Positions 46,601 to 56,812 of a stretch of 64,000 nt of DNA are shown in pieces. The DNA is from Pomacea canaliculata. Lineage: Eukaryota > Mollusca > Gastropoda > Architaenioglossa > Ampullariidae. The stretch's first letter is position 1, and each line of letters begins with the position of its first letter. The stretch lies in contig NC_037590.1 of NCBI RefSeq assembly GCF_003073045.1, forward strand, positions 25,322,449 to 25,386,448, given 5' to 3'. The translations under genes were made by a program, and so were the position numbers. The notes under the pieces are model-generated. The model saw only the letters and a program-made list of their open reading frames with translations, had not been told where the DNA came from and did no database searches.

Positions 46601-49600
46601 AATGTATAACTGAATAAAGAAATTGTTTTGTGAGCTATCAACAAAGCATTAGTGATACTTATATGTGATAATTATAATGATCGTCTTTATTTTGTATTAG
46701 TTTTTTTATAATTGTTGTTGCTGCATTTGATTAGTGTGAGTTGTAGAGCAATGCAAGAGGCACATGACCTGGATTTAAGATGATGCTATTAATCCTAGAC
46801 TAGTCATCTTCTGTATATGTCTATATATAGCAAAAGAAATGGTTGTCCCACCTTTGTCTTTGTTTTTAGAACGTAATGAAATATTTCTTTCCTCTTCCCT
46901 CAAGGAAGCATGCTAAAATAGTATTAAATGGTTCAACTGAACCTAGTCATCTTTGATTCTAAATTTAAATATTTTAAGCTCATTGTGTCAGTGAAGGTAA
47001 CAAGATGTTTGTTAAAAAGTATAAATTACAATTTTACATTGGTATTTAAGAATTTTAAAGGCATGTAAAATATCAGCATTCAGACAAGATTCCCTTTTCA
47101 CTCCTAGTTGTATTATTTAAATCACATTTTACCTAATCTTAGGTAGTTTATTAACATATGCAGTTTTAAAAATAGTTAAAAATCTTACCAACAGATTTTC
47201 TGTAACAATTTTGCTTTAGGAAGGTAAAGAAAATGTAGAGCCTCTACAGACATCAGATGGTGCATCATTCAAGCAACATCAAGCAAAGGATGGTGCCCGC
47301 TACATATCTTGGTGTTATGTCCCTCTACAAAGGCGAGCAGACAACTCCTCTACACAGACTGAAAAGCGGTTATCTGGCAGCAAAGCTTTTGTTCTTGGCA
47401 AAACCAGGGTCTCTGTGGTGGTTCCTAGCAATGACAAGCCAGTAAATATAGCAGTGGCTGGTGTTCTAAAAAAGTCAGGTCATCAGGTGAAAAATGAAAG
47501 CTCTTTGTTCACAGAATTGACTTTGGCAAATGCACACAGAGGTGAACAGCTGAACACACCTCATCATGCTGCTGCAGCATCAGTGCTCCCTCCATCTGTC
47601 TTACAATCATCAGGAGATAATCTAGAAGCTGTTGATGATATCCATGGCAGAGAAGATGAGTTTGAGGAGTCTGTACGTGCTTCATGGTGGCACACAAGTG
47701 ACCCATCTGAGCCATTGAGGCATACAGTTTACAGCAAGGAGAAAAGACAACAAAGACACTGCTTCTCAGAAGGAGATGAGGTGGATGGTGGGTCAGCTGC
47801 ATCACTAGGGCCAAGTAGTGTTTATTCCTGTGCATCCACCAATGAGAGTATAACTAGTGGTGTGGGCTCCGATGTGCTAGACTGCCAGAAACTGATGAAG
47901 CTCATCAATCAACCCACTAGCTTCAAGGTGAGTGTGGCATCATAATGGGAAATATTTTGGTTAATATAGAATAAGATAAGAAAAGGTAAAATTATCAGTT
48001 CATTTTAATCGGCATAGATGCTGATGTTTTCAACTGATATATGCATTTTTAAAATTCTTTTTCACAAAGTTCCTTGGTTGAGATGCTTGGATGTAAAGGT
48101 CACACAGGATTTTAGAGAAATTTCATGTTACAGAGCTACATATTCTTCTGGTAACATTCCGTAAAAGACTGCATTTAGCTTATTGGACCAGAACTGTTTA
48201 CTGTGCTACTCCATGGTTACTAAAGGTCACATGACCATTATAGTCACAATCTGGGCATTCTAGGCTAAGTGTGTGGAAAGAGAAAGTAGATACAGGGTAG
48301 AAAAGTGAGACATTTATGACTGTCAGTGATCTTGACCAAAACATTCTTTTTTCCCTGGTCATTTCTGAACACACCAGCCCCTTCTCTCTGTTTACCACAA
48401 TGGTGTCACGATAATTCAGGAACTTTGTAATAAAAAAATCCGCATTCTGTTTTTAACTAACAAAGATGTTTCTTTTTAAATTTCTTTGCTTGTTGATTTA
48501 TAATTTTATATAGGTTTAAAAACAGTGTTGTCACATTCAAACATCCTTGAATACTATACTTAAGCTTGATTTGAATGAGGGAGAGAAGCTGAAGAATGAG
48601 AATTTTGTTTCCTAAGGTACTGTAATTTCTTGAACATGAGAGTAAAAGTCGCCTCTAGAATTTACCTTTTTGCTCCATTTTGAAAGAATCACCATCATAG
48701 GTGACTTCTCCCCATTTGTTTATGCGAAACATAACCACAGCTGTTGTTAGTAAAGCATATAGTGGGAAGCAAATAGCTGAAGAGTTCAACTATTGGGGAC
48801 AAGCCAGATGTGTGCGAAGTAGCTGGTTTCATATTGGTGTAGTTTGGTGTGAAATGGAGACCCCCGTTTGACCCAACTGTTGGATGGATACCTCACCCAT
48901 TGAGAACTGGGACAGGAAAGGCAGTGAGGGAGAGGAGTCAGGAGTCAGGAACTGCCCTCTCTCCCCTCACACAAGTGCTGGTCCCCAGAAAATAAAGATC
49001 AGGGAACTATCTGTGTCTTTGCAAATGGTAACAGATCCTTTTTTAAGAAACAAGATTTTTGAGCTAACAGAAAACTAAATCTACTTTCTTATATCTTGGC
49101 AAACTGATAACATTTTTCTGAGATCCTTAAAGGACAGAAAACTCATGTCTGAACTAGCATCCTACCATGCCACATTAAGTTAGGACTCTGATGCTAAGAC
49201 TTGGGCTGAACAGTCTTGTTGATAGAGGGAAAGTCAGAACTCAAAGCATATGATCATCATCACTTCTAGAATCTAGATTAATGCAGTCTGTCTTGTATCA
49301 GGCCTGATAACTGAGTGAAAGATAGCTACATGGCATATATCAGAAAACCGCACCTTCTTTGTGTTGCTTGGGTGAATAAAAACATTCAAGGCTATCTTTA
49401 TTATTTGAAAGTAATGACTTTGTGCTGGGTCCTGCTTAGATGTATTAGGTAAAATTCAAATAATATTTTAGAATTTTTTTCTGCCTTTTTGTAAATATTG
49501 TAAATAGAGTTTAACAGTCCTTCCTTATAGACCAGAAAATTGTAATCTATGAAAAAAAATTCTTTTGTGCATGTGTAAAACACATTAGCAGAAAAAAATC

Positions 49601-52600
49601 TAGATTGAAACTTTTTGTAAATATTGTAAATAGAGTTTAACAGTTTGTGATGTAAATCTCATTCACTTATTGTCTTCCTTGTTGTCCTATCTTGTTTCAG
49701 GGAAGAAAAACCTGTTTTGTCCACTATAAGCCCAAGAGACATATGAGAGACTGGCCAAATTTAGTCAAGAAAAAGGTGAATCATCATCATCATTAATAAT
49801 TCCTTAACACTATTGGCAGGAGGACTATTTCACATTCCACCACAAACTCAAGACATCTCTGTCAGACCTCTTCCATTCTCTAGAATCTGCTAAATTTTAT
49901 GTCCCTTTTGACTCCCCTAATTTGTCTGGTATATTTTAAAGAAAGAGATTTACTTTTTATCAACAAATCAACAGTACCTATTCTGACACAGTTGCCATAT
50001 CCACATGTATGCCACAAGGGAGTGTGATTTATTTACTTTTATTCATCTTTACAAGTCATAGCACCAACCCATAGCAGCACAGCATAAAATCTGCTGACTT
50101 TTCTTCTTTCATTAGAGTGCTTAAGACACATGCATGTCATTATGCATGCTATTTACTTGGGTACAACTGTATGCATTTCATTCTGTGGACTAAATATCTT
50201 TTTATTTTACCTAATAGACCAGCATTTGCAGCATTTTATCCTGTTGGAACAGGAAGTTTTAATGCAGTTCCTGAGGTTCAGCCATGCATCATCTATAAAG
50301 CTTTTCTGTTATCAGTTCACTTTATATTCTAATATGGTGATTAACTTACCTCCTAAACTTTATATGCTTGTAATTTCCCTACAAAAAACTCCAGATTTGT
50401 GCTTATTGTTTTCCTCATGCAACTTGACAGGCTTTCAGTTCATTAACTCATAGTCCAGCTGGATCGGGTGTTTATTTTATGCCATGCTGTGATTGCAGCG
50501 ACTGCAAGAAGAAACTCGACTGGCACAGTATGCTGTGCAAAAATTTAAGACAGAACTCAGCATTATGGAGACTTCCCTGATGGTCAAGTACCAGATGGCT
50601 TATGATGAAATGAGTCAAGCAGATAGGTACGGTACATAACTGAATTGCACACACCACAAGCAACAAGAAAGTATGTGTCAAACAGCTGAATGACAAGATG
50701 CCTAAACTTAACTTGGAAATAAAAGCATTGCAATAAACAGTTTTTAAGTACCATGTGCACAACATACTTTTGAGGCATAATTAGAATGTAGAAGAAAGAC
50801 AATGTTTCATGGTGTATGTTGAAAGCCTTTTTTCCTCTTTGGAGAAAACGACTAGTAACTGTTGGTCTTCCTTTAACACTTTCCTTCCTTCTCTCTCCCT
50901 CTTTTCTTTCTGAACTGCTGTCTTTGTTTTTCATGCTGCTCTTTATTTAGTGTGTTGATCTTGCTACTAAGCAGGAAGTGCACAATAGAAGTGCTTACTC
51001 TTATTTTTTTCAATGAAAAATCTTTAGATTAATTTTAAATCTAAAAAATTTAAACACGAAGCAGTAGCGTGCTGTCACACATGAGTACAAGGGGGTGTTA
51101 CTGATTGTCAACAGGGAAGATGTGGAGGAGGTCCAGTGCTTGTGGGGAGAGGTTCGACAGCAAGTGACAGAAACAGAACATCTGTTGTCAGCCAGAATGA
51201 AAGCAGTCAGCAATGGCAATGACAGTTTTAGTTTTCTTGCACACATCGATGTTTTGCACAGGGTTAGTTTTTGTTCAGGCTTTAACTTCATGTATGGTGA
51301 TAGCTTTCTAAGGCAAAGTGATGAGAAAAAACAGATGTTCTTGAGGGGAGGGGTGATGTTTAAAAGAAAAAAATCAGTGGGCCCATTAAAGCCTTTTGTT
51401 TTGATTTGGTTTACATGTTGCGATTGTGACAAAACCATAAATAATAAACCATAGCTTTTCCTCAAAACTTTAGAAACATTACACAGTAACATATTGTCAG
51501 GATTTTTCTTATCTTTCCCATGATCTCCACATGCACACGCAAAAACACTCACTTAGTCGGTCTGGTGAAGATTATGTAGAGAGTTTATTATCTTTAGACT
51601 GTTATGGTATTTTGTTTCAGTTGATGGATCTCCTCAAAGAACAGATGTTTCAAATCCAGACATCTTGCACTAGGGAAGAGGAAGAAGAGGACATGCAACG
51701 ACTAGCAGAGGAGCAGAGTTATGGAAGTTTGTTTCAGAACAGACATGCCAGCAGCTGGGCTGACATGGTTCATCCACCCTTCATGAAGGGAGGCTTCTCT
51801 TCCTCCTTGTCATACCAGTCTTTACTCAGTCCCCATTTTCCAGCTGCACCATATCAGGAGGTTTGTCTTTTTAGTGTGGCATCTACCACCATTATCCTAG
51901 AGATAAGCAGCAGTAAATATCCTACCAATAGAAGAAACTGTCCTAATATTTGCAGTTATCATTGTTGAAAACTGTTAACATATTACATGCAAATTTTTGT
52001 CTGGAAAATAGTGATCGAAGTTTTCATGGAATTACATTCATTCCTTGGTGCCAGTGTGTATAGCCTAAAGAGCTTCTAGTGATATCTAGTTAAATTTCTA
52101 ATAGCAACCTTATAGAAACAGAAGATATAGCTGCAATGGGTAGATGAGATTACACCAGATTATGCCAGTCCATGTGTTAATATTTGCTTGTTTTTTCATA
52201 CAATTTTAATGGCAAATTCTGTTATACATATTTTTTAATATTGTGTAGCTGCGAAACTCCCTTCTGTCTGAGGTTAGACATGAGCTGAGAAATAGTTTAC
52301 AACTGCTGCAGTTTGATATAAAGGTAAGTAATCAGGTGGACATAGGCATGTCTAAGACCCGAGTACAAGGAATTGTATATGAGGGTATACAAGAACTGGA
52401 TAAGAGGGTATGCAGAGACTGGGTACTAATCTAAGCAGGAACTGGATATGAGGGTGTGTAGGATTTGAATACAGGGACAAATAGAAGATATTGGGAGTAT
52501 GTTTCATTTTTTTACATTTAGTTTACATGTGTCGCTATAGTTTTAAGAAAAAGATGTTGGTGGATATGTATAAAACAATGATTGTTTAATGTTTTTATTT

Positions 52601-52775
52601 TGTTCAGTATGAAATATGCTTTTAACATACCTTTTTTAAAAACCAAACCTCTGTGCAGGAGAGGGAAAGTGAAATCCACCGCCTGCAGTCCCAGCTACTG
52701 GCCAGAAAGTCAAAATTTAGTACTCCACGGTCACAGAGTGGCTTGAGGTTTCCTAGACGAGAAACAAATGTCTGA
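25697..52775 (+). CDS. ITPRID/KRAP/SSFA2/TESPA1-family protein (IP3-receptor-interacting), 18 exons, 5' partial
   Basis: Coding exons: 25697-26126, 26536-26626, 26915-26961, 30960-30999, 37149-37280, 37625-37824, 41666-41946, 42502-43392, 43944-43989, 44372-44472, 45083-45208, 47220-47927, 49701-49775, 50499-50626, 51115-51262, 51621-51860, 52249-52323, 52659-52775. All have GT-AG borders with matching phases; about 1291 codons, close to human ITPRID2. Family members tether IP3 receptors to actin. Evidence: an IP3R-binding-like segment across exons 5-6 (SVEWLLQERQADPEQVLLNL, GFGG, then RIPERFL); an acidic Ser-rich middle with SIHSDSSGFGDAEV (exon 10) and TQKSTCTLVNNM (exon 11); and a C-terminal coiled coil in exons 14-17 (RLQEETRLAQYAVQKF, then DVEEVQCLWGEVRQQV). 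Exon 1 enters in phase 1, so the start codon lies upstream. Frame corrections are needed near 26040 (one extra base, in a G run) and near 42610, 42718 and 43258 (one missing base each). The family call rests on remembered motifs, not a search. Confidence 0.8.
27458..27538. repeat. 29-bp tandem repeat in intron
   Basis: Two full 29-bp units (GAGGTGCATCATGACACTGT and GAGGTGCTTCATGACACTGT starts, at 27481 and 27510) plus a partial unit before them. Lies in the 4-kb intron after coding exon 3 of the ITPRID-like gene. Confidence 0.8.
29280..29400. repeat. dispersed repeat, copy 1
   Basis: Shares a diverged segment with 49150-49260: words AAGTTAG, GATGCTAAGACTTGG or GACGCTAGGACTTGG, TTGATAG/TTGATGG and GGAAAG occur in the same order in both. 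A GGCTTGAGTCC just upstream resembles a tRNA B box, so this is perhaps an old SINE. Confidence 0.4.
31056..31305 (-). mobile_element. probable SINE remnant
   Basis: On the minus strand GGTGGTCCCATAACCCAATG leads into GTGTTCGAACCCTC, a B-box-like GTTCGAACC, and later GGATCAGCTTTTGCCCATCT. This is the layout of a tRNA-derived SINE head followed by a body. The body word ACCCAGCCGTGGAGTGGGT (plus strand, about 31146) resembles ACCCAACTGTTGGATGGAT at 48871. No clear target duplication. Confidence 0.42.
31416..32525. repeat. large interrupted inverted repeat, possibly a DNA transposon
   Basis: The left arm starts at CCGGTCATTTCGCCCCAGAA (about 31416). The right arm, read from the other strand, starts at CCGGTTATTTCGCCCCAGAA (about 32522). 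Both continue with CTGAGTC, AATCG, GACCCAA, ATCG and AAAAG words in the same order for about 110 bp. A second block matches further in: GTAGACGTTTGATTAACG at about 31555 against GCAGACGTTTGATAAACA from about 32186 on the other strand. That block is separated from the first by about 30 bp on the left and about 200 bp on the right. No transposase frame lies between. Sits in the 6.1-kb intron after coding exon 4 of the ITPRID-like gene. Confidence 0.7.
32847..32872. mobile_element. possible hAT left terminus
   Basis: CAGGAGTGGGGAACCTTTTA has the form of a hAT terminal repeat (CAGGGGTNGGNAACCT-like). No matching right end was found within 1 kb. A lone end or chance. Confidence 0.3.
33250..33271. 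repeat. (AGAC)n microsatellite
   Basis: Five tandem AGAC units directly after a dispersed-repeat-like segment at 33168-33245 (ATAATAATAATAATAGTAAT then CTTACATAGCGCC). Confidence 0.85.
33599..33788. mobile_element. decayed short hAT element
   Basis: The left end CAGGGGTGGGCAAAATAC and the right end AACTTTGCCCACCC form inverted repeats of about 12 bp. The terminal bases of the right end are mutated and no target duplication is left. About 190 bp, non-coding. In an intron of the ITPRID-like gene. Confidence 0.6.
33897..34056. repeat. degenerate repeat of about 22-30 bp
   Basis: Repeated words TATACAC, CATGTGACTGGTT, CATGACAGCTGCA and CAGGTGACAGCTCA give six or so poorly matched units. A similar word pair recurs near 34585-34615 (CAGGTGGCAGCTGTACATGT). 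Intronic. Confidence 0.5.
34128..34420 (+). mobile_element. LINE fragment from the endonuclease-RT linker
   Basis: The plus strand reads KFAALNLVDCDVDTLAENIK then LLSTIQEAIRNKK. In the next frame it reads LCDQRRTVKREKKRKN and TKYKEVNCAIKKRMK. Such Lys/Arg-rich helices (LCDQRR, YKE-N--IKK-MK) mark the segment between endonuclease and reverse transcriptase in non-LTR elements. The short NRFAAL reading near 5730 is the corresponding place in the endonuclease fragment there. Frame breaks show it is dead. Confidence 0.72.
36170..36307 (-). mobile_element. tRNA-derived SINE remnant, minus strand
   Basis: Read from 36307 on the minus strand: GGGGGCACCCAGTAGTGTAG then TGGTTAAAACAAGC. The TAGTGTAGTGGTTA core is a tRNA A box. 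The body that follows (AACACCTGTTGCCAAGCCTG) is not that of the 22480 SINE, so this is a second SINE family. Lies in an intron of the ITPRID-like gene. Confidence 0.6.
37895..38346 (+). CDS. alternative terminal exon of the ITPRID-like gene (candidate)
   Basis: Coding exon 6 (37625-37824) ends in phase 1. After 70 bp an acceptor TTCTTAACAG is followed by a 452-bp stretch open in the matching phase to a TAA at 38344-38346. It would append about 150 residues, beginning GFQHTFSKRAVLLTTVV and ending with an acidic Ser-rich tail (FSLEEDPPDPDEFSVSSGS and AEYGFLTLAPNESLV). The tail composition is protein-like. The product would keep the IP3R-binding-like segment but lose the coiled coil. Alternatively exon 6 reads through to a TGA at 38085-38087, or the stretch is ordinary exon with a sequencing indel. 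Exon 6 also fits the acceptor at 41666 in phase, so both routes are open. Confidence 0.45.
45331..46463 (-). mobile_element. 5'-truncated LINE, reverse transcriptase to 3' end, antisense in an intron
   Basis: Read on the minus strand from 46463: SPLYITFVDFEKAFDSVDRE, TIWELMRHYGFPPKF, then after one frame change RQGCLLSPTIFLIVIDWIMR, LEDLDYADDISLLSHNQQ, DRFTYLGSIVSSKDGG, SVLLYGSETWRV, RRIFNIRWPEKISNADLW and a basic 3' region ending LHWGRIG with a short (AAG)n tail. RT palm motifs, including YADD, are intact. About three frame breaks. Endonuclease and upstream RT are missing. It lies between coding exons 11 and 12 of the ITPRID-like gene, in the opposite orientation, and is the best preserved LINE in the window. 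Confidence 0.92.
46487..46591. repeat. block A of a chimeric intronic segment (copy of 58745-58849)
   Basis: 105 bp identical by eye to 58745-58849, starting TTTCACTTGACTTGGTCGAG and ending TTAGTAATATTAA. It lies just beyond the truncated 5' end of the LINE at 45331-46463 and is fused directly to block B with about one base of overlap. Confidence 0.92.
46591..47136. repeat. block B of a chimeric intronic segment (copy of 53729-54275)
   Basis: 546 bp matching 53729-54275 with only three single-base length differences (TTCTGT/TTCTGGT, GTTTTTAG/GTTTTAG, TCCCTC/TCCCTTC) and no substitution seen. It starts ACAACTGAATAATGTATAAC and ends CACATTTTACCTAA, 83 bp before coding exon 12 of the ITPRID-like gene. 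Confidence 0.93.
48851..49035 (+). repeat. dispersed repeat, probable SINE body
   Basis: Contains GACCCCCGTTTGACCCAACT, GTTGGATGGATACCTCACCC and GGGACAGGAAAGGCAGTGAG. The TGACCCAACTGTTG word also occurs near 29009 (ATGACCCAACTGTTGAGTAG), and a related word near 31146. Intron between coding exons 12 and 13. Confidence 0.45.
49150..49260. repeat. dispersed repeat, copy 2
   Basis: Diverged relative of 29280-29400 in the same orientation; see that entry for the shared words. Confidence 0.4.
52378..52472. repeat. degenerate 23-25-bp tandem repeat in the last intron
   Basis: Four imperfect units built on GAGGGTATACAAGAACTGGA (GAGGGTATGCAGAGACTGGG and GAGGGTGTGTAGGATTTGAA in later units). Confidence 0.65.
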
Positions 52776-53175
52776 TTATGATCACAAGGTGGCGAAATTT
52801 CTTTGATGAGAAATGAAGATCTGATGATGGTTCAAGAAATACCTTTTTTTTTGTGTGTGTGTGTGTGTGCACCACTTTCTTACAGAAGCCAGTCTCAGAT
52901 AATAGTGTCAAAACGTACCCTTTCCACTGTGAAGTTCTACCTAGTGTCTACCAGCATATGAAAGTACCGTACTGATACAGTTTGAATGGAAGAATATGGT
53001 ATAGTTCAGCAAGCAGAAATAGAGAATCATACTGGCACTGCGCTTGTGGAAGCTAAGTGGATGGAATATTCACTAGTAATGCACTATTGAGAATCTGTTC
53101 CTTCTAAGAAAGGAAAGGCTTGAGTGTTTGTCTGTGAGTTCATGGGCATGGACATCATAAAGGTCACAGTTCATG

Positions 53176-53728
53176 TATAATAATAATAAATGCAAAATTT
53201 GTAAAGCGTATACTCACACTCCTAAGGAGTATGCTCTTTGCGCCAAAGAACAGGAACGAAACATGGACAGCATATAAGGGACTGGAAAATAAATAACCTA
53301 TGATCTATAAAAAGAATAACAACAGTACTAATGAAGAATAAAATCAAAACGGAAAGAGGACCCAAATAACAACAAGAGCAACATAATATTGCAGAAGGAA
53401 GGGTGTAAAAAAGGACTGACATTGTGGGAAAGATTGTTAGGAGTAATGTTTACGGAAGAGATGCGTTTTCAGTGCACGTTTAAAGAATTCAAAAGTGGGT
53501 AGGTAACAGCTATGGAAAAGGAGAGAGTTCTACTGTTTCGCTGCACAATAACTAAAACTCCTGTGGCCATATGTTGTTATTCTGGTGACAGGAAGAGTAA
53601 GAAGATGATTATCAGACGAGGAGCAGAGTTGTCGAGCTGGAACGTAAGGGAAGAGCAGTTCAGAGAAATAATCAGGGCAGGTGCCAGCAAAAAAATTAAA
53701 ACAGCATGGACAGTGTGTACCAGAGGCG
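53176..53728. repeat. dispersed repeat, about 550 bp, unclassified
   Basis: Starts TAATAATAATAAATGC and AAAGCGTATACTC. Downstream words GATGCGTTTTCAGTGCACGT, TTTAAAGAATTCAAAAGTGG and GATTATCAGACGAGGAGCAG belong to a repeat type I recall from many marine invertebrate and fish genomes, usually next to a GCGCTTTACA-type start. No coding potential. Its right border coincides exactly with the start of block B (53729). Confidence 0.6.
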
Positions 53729-54275
53729 ACAACTGAATAATGTATAACTGAATAAAGAAATTGTTTTGTGAGCTATCAACAAAGCATTAGTGATACTTAT
53801 ATGTGATAATTATAATGATCGTCTTTATTTTGTATTAGTTTTTTTATAATTGTTGTTGCTGCATTTGATTAGTGTGAGTTGTAGAGCAATGCAAGAGGCA
53901 CATGACCTGGATTTAAGATGATGCTATTAATCCTAGACTAGTCATCTTCTGGTATATGTCTATATATAGCAAAAGAAATGGTTGTCCCACCTTTGTCTTT
54001 GTTTTAGAACGTAATGAAATATTTCTTTCCTCTTCCCTTCAAGGAAGCATGCTAAAATAGTATTAAATGGTTCAACTGAACCTAGTCATCTTTGATTCTA
54101 AATTTAAATATTTTAAGCTCATTGTGTCAGTGAAGGTAACAAGATGTTTGTTAAAAAGTATAAATTACAATTTTACATTGGTATTTAAGAATTTTAAAGG
54201 CATGTAAAATATCAGCATTCAGACAAGATTCCCTTTTCACTCCTAGTTGTATTATTTAAATCACATTTTACCTAA
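53729..54275. repeat. duplicated block B, downstream copy
   Basis: Near-identical direct copy of 46591-47136, 7.1 kb away (three single-base indels, no substitutions seen). Left neighbour is the dispersed repeat ending GTACCAGAGGCG; right neighbour is ATGTAAGATGCTC. Confidence 0.93.
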
Positions 54276-55016
54276 ATGTAAGATGCTCAAGTGTCTTACA
54301 GAATGTGCAGCCATTTGCAGATGCAGATCCATTTGAACAATTATCTTTACTCATACACTTAATCTAACTGCTACACAGGGTATCATGTCTCTGCATGGAT
54401 ATTTGCTTTGGCCTTATTATTAGACAGGGTTAGCTTTATTTCTTCACATCCTTGACCTCTCTTAAAACGTTCTTATTCCCATTACTGTTACTTGTTTATT
54501 GTGGTGGTGTTCTGTCCATCGTCAGAATAATTTTTATAATAAAAAGCAGCATAGCCTCACAGTCATTACAAACTCTTTGGGTTTGCATGAGCTGCAAAAT
54601 TTTGTATTGTCTGTTAATTGTGCTACGCACATCATCTGTGTTTTATGCTTACATGCTAGCCTTTTCCTAACAAGCAGCTCAGAGAACTTCTCTCCATCTA
54701 CCCATAGCTTTTATCTGCTTAGTGTTTCAGGCAATATCTCTGCATCTTTGTTTTCTGAGGACTGATGTTGTGTACTTCATGTTTAATGATTGATATATGC
54801 TTCTTTGCTTCAGAGTGGTTTTGCAGAGATACTATTTTTATTTTGTGTGGATGTCTGTCTGGTCATTCAAGACTGTGTAAAGTGCATATGTGTTTGGTTT
54901 TGAGGATCAGTTGGCTTTGTTACAAAATATATTTATATGTTTGATAGCAGAAATGGAAGTAGTGTACCTGTATGACTTGTGATAAACTTCAAAAATTTTA
55001 GAATGCAACAATTGAA

Positions 55017-55022
55017 AATAAA
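55017..55022 (+). terminator. candidate polyadenylation signal of the ITPRID-like gene
   Basis: AATAAA followed by TTGTTTATT and further T-rich sequence. It is the first such word beyond the repeats downstream of the stop at 52775. Confidence 0.4.
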
Positions 55023-55040
55023 ATTGTTTATTAAATTTAA

Positions 55041-56644
55041 ATGCCTCATATTTTATTAGTACAGGTATTTAAAATAGTATATTTTGTTAAAAATGTTATT
55101 ATTAAGGCTATATTTTGATGTATATTTACAGTTTTGAATTTTTGAAAGTGTACATTTTGTATATTAGATTTTGTAATTTTATTGTGCTGTCATGGCTGCC
55201 CTTCCAACAATCAGTTTCAGACTTATTTAAGAGAACATCGGCTTCCACAAATACAGAACATAATGGTGTCTAATGGACAGTTTTGAGAAGTGTTTTCAAG
55301 TTTCTCATGCACAAAGTGACCACATGAGGCATCAGTGAACAGTGAAACCTACAAAAAAAACAAACTATTAACTATGTATTGTAATCATTCCTAGGTAACA
55401 AGACTTGAAGTGTCATGAAAAAGATCTAAAACACTGAACTCAGGTAAGAAATACAAATAGAACCTTCCCAAAACATTTGAGGGAGAGCTTTGTGCATGTG
55501 TGTGTCTCATGAGAGTGACCTCCACCTAGTCTGCAATTTGTTCATTGGACTGGTGGATGTTTGGAGAGTAAATTTATAAACTTATGAACGTACCAATATC
55601 AGCCATTAGTACCATATTAAAAAAAATAGTAGCACTATTGAAGGCAGCTTTAGTTATTCACAGACTGTGTAGTTCATTGTCTAAAGTTAGCACAGTGTGA
55701 TAATATGTTGCTGCCTTCTATTGGGTACAAGGCAAGCTGCTTCGTTCTTTCCTCATACACCACACCATTATTGCCTGTTATGAACTCGTGTCTAAGAATT
55801 CACGAGCATTGTTGGAGCAGCCAACACATTTTCTACAGCAATAAATAAACTTTGTGGCCAGTGCCGTATCTCCTGCCTGTCCATACACATTGATGCCTAC
55901 ATGAGCGACTCTTGCAATCACCATGTGTCTCGCTGCCTTTGATTTTTGTCTTGTATCAGTACACCCAAGGCTCTTTGCATGTCTGTAAAGATCACAAAAT
56001 GTAAAAGCTATTACAGACTCACTCATGAGTGAGGCAGTGGACTGGACGGACTGGTTCAACAAGGAGAAGCCGGTCTCCGCGTTTTTGTAGCACTTAATGT
56101 TTACTCCAAGCAGCAGAGCTCGTCCCCACCTTGTCACTCGTCACGTCTACGGAACGCAAGGAAGGTATAGCTGCCATTTGAAAGGAGGACAGCTACATCT
56201 GTGCAATGTAAAACTGACGGTTGGAAGGAAGTTGGGGTGGGAGGGGAAGGTGAGAGAGCCGTGTACAGGAGAAGGTGTGTATAGCAGATTGAAGTCAAGT
56301 CATGCCTCCACTGTCGTCTGAAGTACACATCACCGTCAAACAATTGTTTAAACTGCAATCAGTAGAGTTTGTGTTAATTTAAAAGTAATTTATTGTCAGT
56401 GTTTGATCCATTTAGCGTTTGAAAATTATTTTGTGTACAACCCGCTCTTTGCATGCAGACGATATACAGTATATAGTTTGTAAATGCTATTGCACAGTTA
56501 GTCCGAAGGCTTTACCATTCCACTATATGCTGCAAGTTTTAGCTGGGGGATTCTGGCAGACGGCTTATCAAACCAAGTTACATGATTTTAATTACCTCAG
56601 TGGTTTGGTCTATGCATGACTGGCTGCACGTGCTGTTGAGGGAA
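55041..56644. other. intergenic with one unexplained minus-strand open frame
   Basis: AT-rich. A minus-strand frame of 119 codons (56137 to 55778) has varied composition, several Cys near its end (YCCRKCVGC) and no recognised domain. No splice sites or promoter were assigned, and it may be a relic of a mobile element or chance. Confidence 0.3.
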
Positions 56645-56812
56645 GCCCGGTTAGTGCCTGTCACCAACACAGTGAAGGTTGGCTGTCCTGGGTTCAGCTC
56701 TCGTCTCGGGCATGCTGTTCTTTCTCTGCATGTGGCATCTGCTTACAGGGCCATAATATAGCTTTAGTTGCTGGCTCGGCTTGAAACAAATTCCTTCCTC
56801 CCACACGTGCTC
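56645..56812 (+). mobile_element. tRNA-derived SINE, 5' truncated
   Basis: Same family as 22480-22618: GGTTAGTGCCTGTCACCAAC, then GTGAAGGTTGGCTGTCCTGG, a B-box-like GGGTTCAGCTC, and the body TTTCTCTGCATGTGGCATCT. It keeps the middle part lost from the other copy but lacks the first tRNA bases. Confidence 0.82.

Larger units (their letters stand above)
52776..55040 (+). other. probable 3' UTR of the ITPRID-like gene
   Basis: No coding frame follows the TGA at 52773-52775. The interval holds a (GT)n run near 52853-52870, a dispersed repeat (53176-53728), duplicated block B (53729-54275) and AT-rich sequence ending at an AATAAA (55017-55022). The UTR could also end earlier, since AATAAA words occur inside the repeat. 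Confidence 0.45.
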
